Below, one piece after another: positions 8,105-12,999 of a DNA stretch of 12,999 nt; position 1 is the first letter of the stretch, and each line of letters opens with the position of its first letter. The DNA is from Actinomycetota bacterium. GTDB lineage: Bacteria; Actinomycetota; Acidimicrobiia; Acidimicrobiales; BP-101. The DNA is taken from NCBI GenBank assembly GCA_030838265.1, contig JAUTXA010000112.1:1-12999 (forward strand), in the 5' to 3' direction. The position numbers and the translations under genes were made by a program. The notes under the pieces were generated by a model. That model made no database searches. It was not told where the DNA came from and worked only from the letters and a program-made list of their open reading frames with translations.

Positions 8105-8116
8105 CTGGGTGTGACA
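8099..8116. promoter_or_regulatory. 18-bp dyad TGTCAC-N6-GTGACA at the nurA start, candidate operator
   Basis: TGTCAC (8099-8104) and GTGACA (8111-8116) are perfect 6-bp inverted halves with a 6-bp spacer. The dyad overlaps the GTG at 8104. If the ATG at 8086 is the true start, it lies 13-30 bp upstream, where an operator could sit. It falls at the edge of the only gap (48 bp) upstream of the repair block. The binding protein is unknown and the arms are short. Confidence 0.3.
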
Positions 8117-8152
8117 ACTACACGTATGTGATTTTGGGTGGGCGCCGGCTGG

Positions 8153-9586
8153 TCAGGCGTAGACGTCAGGACGGCGCTCAGCCCAGGGCTGGGCCTGCTC
8201 GAGCTGGGCCGCGAGGCGCAGCAGCAGATCCTCCCGTCCCATGCCGGCGACGAGCTGCACGCCGACCGGCAGGCCCGACGCCGTCCAGTGCAGAGGCAGC
8301 GAGATGGCGGGGTGGCCGGTGACGTTGAACGGGGCGGCGTAGCCCCTCACGGTCTGGAAGAGGTCCATCACGGCGAGGGGGTCGCTGGGGGGAGGGGCCA
8401 TCTCGTCGATGGTCAGCGGCGGCGTGCCGGTTGTCGGGGTGACGAGGACGTCGAACTCCTGGAACCACTGGTCGATCTTCGAGACCCAGACCTGTTGGCG
8501 CTCGGTGCCCCGGACGAACTCGATCATCGACACCGACCGACCCAGCTCGGCCACGGCCCACGCGTAGGGCTCGACCTCATCCTCGCGGTAGGGGCGGTTG
8601 GCGGCCGGGTTGAGCTCGAGGGTGATGGCGGCCAGCTTGGCGGCCCGCAGCCTGGTCATGTCCCGTACCGAGGCGTCGTCGACGACGTTCGGGGGCGCGG
8701 CATCGGGGTCGACCTTGTGGCCGAGGCGCTCGAGGAGGGCGGCGGCGTTGGTGGCGGCGGCGACGCACTCGAGGTCGACCGTCAGCCCCTCGGCGTCCAT
8801 GGTGGTGAGCAGGCCGACGCGCAGCGGCTCGACGGGCTGACCCAACTCGTCTTGGTAGGGACGGGCCGGGTCGCTGATGGTGAAGACCTCGCCTACCTCG
8901 GCCCCGGCCAAGGCGTCGAGGGCGGCGGCGGTGTCGCGCACGGTGCGACTCACCACGAGCGAGGTACCAACACGGCCGGTGGCGTTCTCGGACGTGATGC
9001 GGCCGCGGCTGGGCTTCAACCCCACCAGTCCGCACCAAGACGCGGGGTCGCGGATCGAGCCGTAGCCGTCGTTGGCGTGGGCCATCGGCAGCATTCCGCT
9101 GGCCACGGCCGCCGCCGCCCCGCCGCTCGAGCCGCTCGTCGACCGGGTGGTGTCCCATGGGTTGCGGGTGGGGCCGAAGGCGAGTGGCTGGGTCGTGGGC
9201 TGGGCCCCGAACTCGGGCGTCGAGGTCTTGCCCAGAGTGATGAGCCCGGCGTCGCGGAGGCGGCGACCGAAGTGGGTGTCGCGGGGCGACCTCCACCCCG
9301 CGTCGCGCAGGGCCTTGTTGCCGGCCCAGTACGAGAGCCCGGCCTGCTGGGTGCCGATGTCCTTGAGCAGGGTGGGCACCCCCTTGAACGGCCCGTCGGG
9401 GATGGTCTCGGGGCGCTTGGCGATCTCGATGGCCTCGTCGAAGCACGTCGAGGTCAAGGCGTTGACCACCGGCTGTAGCTTCTCGATGCGAGCGATGGTG
9501 CCCTCGACGAGCTCGAGGGGAGTGACATCGCCGCGGCGGATGGCCTCAGCCTGGCCGACGGCGTCGAGATCGAGAGGATCGGTCAT
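8153..9586 (-). CDS. Amidase-signature family hydrolase
   Basis: An amidase-signature enzyme that hydrolyses an amide or related bond; the substrate cannot be told from sequence. At 477 aa it has normal family length. The Ser-cisSer-Lys triad is visible: Lys75 in TLLKD, cis-Ser153 in STSGSSGGAAAAVA (149-162), and nucleophile Ser177 in DGYGSIRDPA (173-182). The usual G-G-S before the nucleophile reads G-Y-G-S here, with Tyr175 in place of a Gly. The C-terminal LVTPTTGTPPLTID and GHPAISLP stretches are also typical. No gatB or gatC lies nearby and the protein lacks a recognisable GatA context, so a role in Gln-tRNA formation is unlikely. The ATG at 9586 has no purine-rich ribosome site, but a TANNNT hexamer lies 6 nt upstream, consistent with a leaderless message. 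It ends 48 bp before nurA, so co-transcription is possible. Confidence 0.92.
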   Translation of the reverse strand: MTDPLDLDAVGQAEAIRRGDVTPLELVEGTIARIEKLQPVVNALTSTCFDEAIEIAKRPETIPDGPFKGVPTLLKDIGTQQAGLSYWAGNKALRDAGWRSPRDTHFGRRLRDAGLITLGKTSTPEFGAQPTTQPLAFGPTRNPWDTTRSTSGSSGGAAAAVASGMLPMAHANDGYGSIRDPASWCGLVGLKPSRGRITSENATGRVGTSLVVSRTVRDTAAALDALAGAEVGEVFTISDPARPYQDELGQPVEPLRVGLLTTMDAEGLTVDLECVAAATNAAALLERLGHKVDPDAAPPNVVDDASVRDMTRLRAAKLAAITLELNPAANRPYREDEVEPYAWAVAELGRSVSMIEFVRGTERQQVWVSKIDQWFQEFDVLVTPTTGTPPLTIDEMAPPPSDPLAVMDLFQTVRGYAAPFNVTGHPAISLPLHWTASGLPVGVQLVAGMGREDLLLRLAAQLEQAQPWAERRPDVYA

Positions 9587-9627
9587 GCCGGGAGGCTAGG
9601 CGTCGGCCCGCTCGGTCGCCCCGTCAA
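9587..9627 (-). promoter_or_regulatory. Candidate leaderless promoter of the amidase gene
   Basis: On the minus strand TAGCCT (9593-9598) fits the actinobacterial TANNNT -10 pattern. It ends 6 nt before the ATG, which would place transcription initiation at the start codon. TTGACG (9622-9627) resembles a -35 box, but its 23-bp spacing is too long for a standard pair, so the -10 carries the call. The absence of a Shine-Dalgarno sequence fits. Confidence 0.35.
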
Positions 9628-9800
9628 CGGACAGAATCCACGAGGCCCGCCAGCTCGGGTGCCTCGGCCAGTCGGCGTTCGAGCTTCACGAACGCCCCGG
9701 CGATGTAGTCGGTCGCCCACTGGCGCTCGTCGACTGTGCGCCAATCTATGGCGTTGGCCCCGCCGAGGGGTTTGGTGGTACTTGACGTCGATTCTGACGG
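9624..9800 (-). pseudogene. Decayed 3' end of an unrecognised gene
   Basis: A minus-strand frame of 58 codons, bounded by stops and lacking any ATG, GTG or TTG in its first two-thirds, has protein-like composition quite unlike the shadow frames around it. It includes GGANAIDWRTVDERQW, then DYIAGAFVKLERRL, then ELAGLVDSVR before the stop TGA (9624-9626). This looks like the C-terminal helices of a real protein whose upstream part is gone. A different frame over the same stretch begins at the TTG at 9804 but turns into Arg/Pro-rich text, so a frameshift between the two is possible. The upstream part runs into the long palindrome at 9767-9820. I do not recognise the family. The alternative is a chance open frame. 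Confidence 0.35.
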
Positions 9801-9820
9801 TCAACTACCACCAAAACCCC
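9767..9820. repeat. Long imperfect palindrome (hairpin) downstream of the histidine kinase gene
   Basis: The arms pair as GGGGTTT-GGTGGTA-C-TTGAC-GTC (9767-9789) with GAC-G-GTCAA-C-TACCACC-AAAA-CCCC (9796-9820) around a 6-nt loop. There is one C/C mismatch, one bulged G and one extra A, so about 26 bp of stem in 54 nt. It begins about 30 bp after the kinase stop codon. It could end kinase transcription, although no T-tract follows on either strand. It could also be a single copy of a dispersed palindromic repeat or the trace of a small mobile element. Confidence 0.6.
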
Positions 9821-9850
9821 GAGCGGCCTAGGTCAGACCGTGACCGCTGG

Positions 9851-12106
9851 CTAGCGGAGGGGCAGCTTGCCCGTCACCGTGGTGCCGTTTCCGGGCGACG
9901 ACGTGATCTCGAGCGTGCCGCCGAGGGTCTCGAAGCGGTCGGACATGTTCTGCACGCCGGCGCCGGCCACGAAGCTCTCGGGGTCGAAGCCGCGGCCATT
10001 GTCCTCGACGATGACGAAGAGGTGCTCGTCGTCATGACGCAGGCGGACGACGACCTGGGTGGCCTCGGAGTACTTGGCCGCGTTCTGCAGCGCTTCGAGG
10101 GTGCAGAAGTACACGGCGGCTTCGCGTTCCTGCTCGAAGCGGCCCACGCCATCGGCCTCGACTTCGACAGGGAGTGAGGACTTGCGAGCCTGGGCGGCCA
10201 ACGCGACAGGGAGCCCCTCGGCCGCCAGCAGCGGTGGGTAGATGCCGTGGGCCAGGTCGCGCAACGTGTTGACGGCGTCGTCGGCCTGCTCCTTCAGGTC
10301 TCGCAGCATCTCGGCGAGGACCTCGGCGTCGGCCATCTTGGAGGCGACTCCCTCGGCCAGCGACAGGTGGACCTTCATGGCCACCAGTTGCTGCTGGGCC
10401 CCGTCGTGCAGGTTGCGTTCGAGGCGGCGACGGGCCTCGTCCTGGGCGAGGAGGAGTCGAGCCCTCGACGCCTGGAGCTCGTCGAGTCGAGCTCGCAGCT
10501 CGGCCGTCAGCTGCACGTTCCGGAGCACCAATCCGGCCTGGCGACCGAGGTCGTTGAGCAGGCGATGCTCGGTCGGGGTCATGGTCTCGGACCCTGGCTT
10601 GGTCACCGTCAGGACGCCGAAGAGCTCGCCGTGATGACGGACCTGGACATGTGAGGTCACGTCGGGGAAGGGAGGCAGCTGATCACTCTCGCCCAGGTCG
10701 AAGGGTTGGGCGATGGCGTCGGGGTCGACCGGGAAGGAGGCGGCATTGAGGAGGTCGTGGCCCACCTTCAGCCAGACGTCGGCCCGCCGGGCCGCCGTGC
10801 CCTCGGCCAGGATGCGGGCCATCCGGTCGAGCAGCTCTTCGGTCGCCGCGGTGTCGGCGACACGTTCCGAGAACTCCGACAGCACCTCATAAGGCGTGGC
10901 CCGGTGGCCGTAGACGAGCCGGTTGGCGAAACGCTGCACCTTGTCCTTCACCGGTTGGAAGGCCACGGCGATGATGCCCGTGGCGATCACCGAGAGGGCG
11001 ATGTTGCCTGACTGCTGGATGCCGATGAGGCGCCCCACGCCGACGACCACCCCGACGTAGACGGCGGTGACGAACCCGGCGAGGAGGCCGTAGAGAACGG
11101 CCCGGTTGATGACCCGGTCGATGTCCCAGAGCCGGAAGCGCACGATGCCGGCCACCAGGGCGATGGGGATGATGCTGAACACGGGCAGGAAGACCCGGAA
11201 GACCGTCACCGGGAGGACCAGCAGGTTCCGGCCTTGGAGGTCGGGGGTCACCGAGGTGTGCAGGGCGACGGTCACGGCGTAGATGCCAACCAGCAGAGCC
11301 GGAGCCAGGACGGCAAAGAGCAGACGGGATCGCTGCCTCTCATCCGCGGTGGCGGCGGTGCGGAAGCGGTAGGCCTGGCCGATGACGCCGACGGCAGGCG
11401 TCACCAGGCCGAAGAAGAGGATGAGCGAGACGGTGCGCGAACCGTGGTTGAAGCTGACGGCTACCAGAGCGACGAGGGCCGCCACACCCCCGTAGAGGGC
11501 AATGAGGCTCGGTCGCTTCCACCGCGGTATGGCTTGCCCGTCGGGAAAGAGCAGCAGGGCGAAGACGTAGGTGATCCCGGCGATGACGTGGAAGAACTCG
11601 TGGGACACGTTCTCGATGGTCGAGGTCGGGGAACCCAACGACTCGTACACGGCGTGGGCCTGGAGGTTGAACACCGCCGCCGTGCCCACCAGGCCCACAG
11701 CCAAGAGGCGAGCAGTTCGATCGCGGGGGCGAAGCCAGATGAGGAATACGGCGAGGCCCAGGTTCAAGACGCTGAAGCCGTAGTCGATGACGAACTGGCC
11801 GAGGGACTCGCGGGTGTGCGAAGCGTTGGCCATGCGCAAGCTGGCCCGGCCCCAGAGCGAGTTGGCTGTCCCCCAGACGTGGAGCTTGTCGTGGAGCCCC
11901 GGCGACCCACCGGCGAGCCAGGCCGTGACGCCCAGACCCAGCACGAAGACGGCAAAGCCGAGGTAGCCGGCGAAGACCAGCCCGAAGGTGATGTCGCCCA
12001 GGTTGCGGCGGCGGGACGTGACGACTTCGACCTTGACCGGCGGGAGCCCTAGCGCCGCGTCCTCGGGGCTGGCCTCCAGACCGGTCGTCGTCACCTGGGT
12101 CGCCAT
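9851..12106 (-). CDS. Membrane sensor histidine kinase, HisKA_3 type with GAF domain
   Basis: A two-component sensor kinase of the NarX/LiaS-like HisKA_3 class. The 751-aa protein starts with a cytoplasmic stretch of about 35 residues. About ten hydrophobic helices follow between 38 and 385. Next come RFANRLVYGHRATPYEVL, a GAF-like domain (about 405-525), a short coiled coil, the dimerisation helix RRRLERNLHDGAQQQL with phospho-acceptor His567, and a HATPase domain. The ATPase shows an N-box (EALQNAAKYS, Asn675), D-box (EDNGRGF, Asp702) and G-box (GAGVQNMSDR, from 715), so it looks catalytically complete. The ATG at 12106 lies 4 nt after the cupredoxin stop; AGAGG is nearly adjacent to it, which is closer than usual, so a GTG four codons on is an alternative. 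HisKA_3 kinases normally signal to LuxR-type regulators; none lies in the window. Confidence 0.93.
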   Translation of the reverse strand: MATQVTTTGLEASPEDAALGLPPVKVEVVTSRRRNLGDITFGLVFAGYLGFAVFVLGLGVTAWLAGGSPGLHDKLHVWGTANSLWGRASLRMANASHTRESLGQFVIDYGFSVLNLGLAVFLIWLRPRDRTARLLAVGLVGTAAVFNLQAHAVYESLGSPTSTIENVSHEFFHVIAGITYVFALLLFPDGQAIPRWKRPSLIALYGGVAALVALVAVSFNHGSRTVSLILFFGLVTPAVGVIGQAYRFRTAATADERQRSRLLFAVLAPALLVGIYAVTVALHTSVTPDLQGRNLLVLPVTVFRVFLPVFSIIPIALVAGIVRFRLWDIDRVINRAVLYGLLAGFVTAVYVGVVVGVGRLIGIQQSGNIALSVIATGIIAVAFQPVKDKVQRFANRLVYGHRATPYEVLSEFSERVADTAATEELLDRMARILAEGTAARRADVWLKVGHDLLNAASFPVDPDAIAQPFDLGESDQLPPFPDVTSHVQVRHHGELFGVLTVTKPGSETMTPTEHRLLNDLGRQAGLVLRNVQLTAELRARLDELQASRARLLLAQDEARRRLERNLHDGAQQQLVAMKVHLSLAEGVASKMADAEVLAEMLRDLKEQADDAVNTLRDLAHGIYPPLLAAEGLPVALAAQARKSSLPVEVEADGVGRFEQEREAAVYFCTLEALQNAAKYSEATQVVVRLRHDDEHLFVIVEDNGRGFDPESFVAGAGVQNMSDRFETLGGTLEITSSPGNGTTVTGKLPLR

Positions 12107-12110
12107 ACCT

Positions 12111-12998
12111 CTATTTCACCACCAACTTTCCCACCATCGGCGGGTGAATCAGGCAGGCGTACAGATAGGTGCCCGGTTTGGTGAAGGTAAGGCTGAATTT
12201 GTCGCCATCGTTGAGGACGGTCCCCGTCGAGTGAAAGCCCCTCCCATCCCACGGGCCGACGTCGACCGTTCGCGATGGCGGAGGCGGACCGTTCTCGGAG
12301 CCGGGCACGGCCTCGATCGTCCACCCCGCGGGCTGGTCGAGCTTCTCGTTGACGACCACCGTGCCGTCCTTGGCGAACGTGGCGATCGGGAAGTACTTGG
12401 GGGCGTTGAAGCTGATGGTGTGGTGTCCGACCATCGTCCACATCACCTTTTGGTTGACCTTGGAGCTGATGGCCTTGGGGAAGAACTCATTGATGCTCAC
12501 GGTTCCGAGGCTCTGGTCGCCGGCGCCTGCCAGGTTGCCCTTGATGGGCCCGTTGCCCGCCCTGACCTTGGAGACCACCTTGGCGGCGGGCGCAATGGCC
12601 TTGTCGATCTCGCGCTGAGCCTGGCGCTCGACCTCGCCCTTGGAGGCGATCTTGGTGCCCTTGGCCACCACGTCGATGATGCCGCTCATCAAGGGGCTGT
12701 GGACGCTGCAGTAGTACCGGTAGCGGCCGGGCTTGATGTCGGAGGCCAGCTTGAGGTCGTAGGTGTTGCCGTTCAATCCCTGGTAGGGGATGACACCGCT
12801 GCTGAAGTACGACTGCCGGCCGTTGAACGCGGGCTGGGCCCGCTTGGCGCAGTGGGCGGCCGGATCGCGCGGCGGCAGCCCGGAGTCGAGATAGCAAGGC
12901 TGTGCCGCGTTCTGGGCGACGCCATTCTCCTGAAAGAAGCTCGGGAGGGTGCCGTCATCGAAGGGCTCGGCCCCGGGCGGCGTCTCGTTGGGGATCTC
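12111..12998 (-). CDS. Tandem cupredoxin-domain copper protein (5' end missing)
   Basis: A protein with two plastocyanin/azurin-like domains, probably exported, that would bind type-1 copper and carry electrons or handle copper. The frame is open to the window edge, giving 295 residues here; start and signal peptide lie outside. The first domain ends with YYCSVHSPLMSGIIDVV, which holds the Cys-His-Met ligand cluster. A charged Lys/Glu/Ala linker follows. The second domain starts near SINEFFPKAI, has the N-terminal His ligand in MVGHHTISF, and ends with YLYACLIHPPMVGKLVV, giving Cys, His and Met ligands again. Two further Cys in the N-terminal part (PCYLDSG and AHCAKR) could form a disulfide. 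A TTG at 12776 is an apparent start but the conserved-looking text continues upstream, so it is internal. It is 4 nt upstream of the kinase gene and probably co-transcribed with it. Confidence 0.88.
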   Translation of the reverse strand, partial: EIPNETPPGAEPFDDGTLPSFFQENGVAQNAAQPCYLDSGLPPRDPAAHCAKRAQPAFNGRQSYFSSGVIPYQGLNGNTYDLKLASDIKPGRYRYYCSVHSPLMSGIIDVVAKGTKIASKGEVERQAQREIDKAIAPAAKVVSKVRAGNGPIKGNLAGAGDQSLGTVSINEFFPKAISSKVNQKVMWTMVGHHTISFNAPKYFPIATFAKDGTVVVNEKLDQPAGWTIEAVPGSENGPPPPSRTVDVGPWDGRGFHSTGTVLNDGDKFSLTFTKPGTYLYACLIHPPMVGKLVVK

Positions 12999-12999
12999 G

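Noticed and set aside
8138..9478. A 446-codon plus-strand open frame opposite the amidase gene
   Set aside because: It is Gly/Arg/Val-rich without motifs, and the minus strand encodes a full amidase with its catalytic triad.
9583..9804. A 73-codon minus-strand frame starting at the TTG at 9804
   Set aside because: Most of it is Arg/Pro/Gly-rich and overlaps the amidase start and its promoter candidate; the protein-like text lies in a different frame, reported as a gene remnant.
9767..9820. Classical Rho-independent terminator
   Set aside because: The hairpin is strong but neither strand has a following T-tract, so it is reported as a palindrome of open function.
12487..12958. Two other minus-strand frames (12487-12897 and 12773-12958) near the window end
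   Set aside because: They are out of frame with the cupredoxin text, which runs unbroken from the window edge to 12111.
1..12999. tRNA, rRNA, CRISPR array or insertion sequence
   Set aside because: No tRNA-like cloverleaf, regularly spaced direct repeats or transposase motifs were seen; coding genes occupy nearly the entire window.

Overview
This GC-rich window has the dense coding, short gaps and GC-biased codon use of an actinobacterium. The leaderless-type promoter candidate and the family of the large membrane kinase also fit. A lineage such as the Acidimicrobiia is plausible, but that is inference, since no rRNA or other marker gene is present.

Layout. (1) Positions 3-2123, plus strand: the 3' part of a membrane-anchored GAF-GGDEF-EAL cyclic-di-GMP enzyme, cut by the window start. 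(2) Positions 2113-8104, minus strand: four tightly packed genes in transcription order nurA, herA, sbcD (mre11-like), sbcC (rad50-like). Stops and starts overlap by one base at two junctions and abut at the third. (3) Positions 8153-9586, minus strand: an amidase-signature hydrolase 48 bp upstream of nurA, possibly the first gene of the same transcript. (4) Positions 9587-9850: a 264-bp non-coding stretch with a promoter candidate, the decayed 3' end of an unknown gene and a long imperfect palindrome. (5) Positions 9851-12106, minus strand: a HisKA_3-type sensor histidine kinase with about ten membrane helices and a GAF domain. (6) Positions 12111-12998, minus strand: a tandem cupredoxin protein, cut by the window end and separated from the kinase by 4 bp.

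The central observation is the nurA-herA-mre11-rad50 block. This is the gene set that archaea use to resect DNA double-strand breaks: Mre11-Rad50 opens and trims ends, the HerA hexamer pumps DNA and NurA degrades it. Here it sits in a bacterial genome as one apparently translationally coupled unit. The key motifs are visible in all four proteins: Walker A/B and zinc hook in SbcC, the metallophosphoesterase motifs in SbcD, Walker A/B in HerA, and the acidic and YP motifs in NurA. That suggests a working end-processing machine rather than relics.

The second unit pairs a probably exported copper-binding protein with a membrane kinase, which suggests redox or copper-linked sensing. No cognate response regulator lies in the window. 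No tRNA, rRNA, CRISPR array, transposase or integrase was seen.
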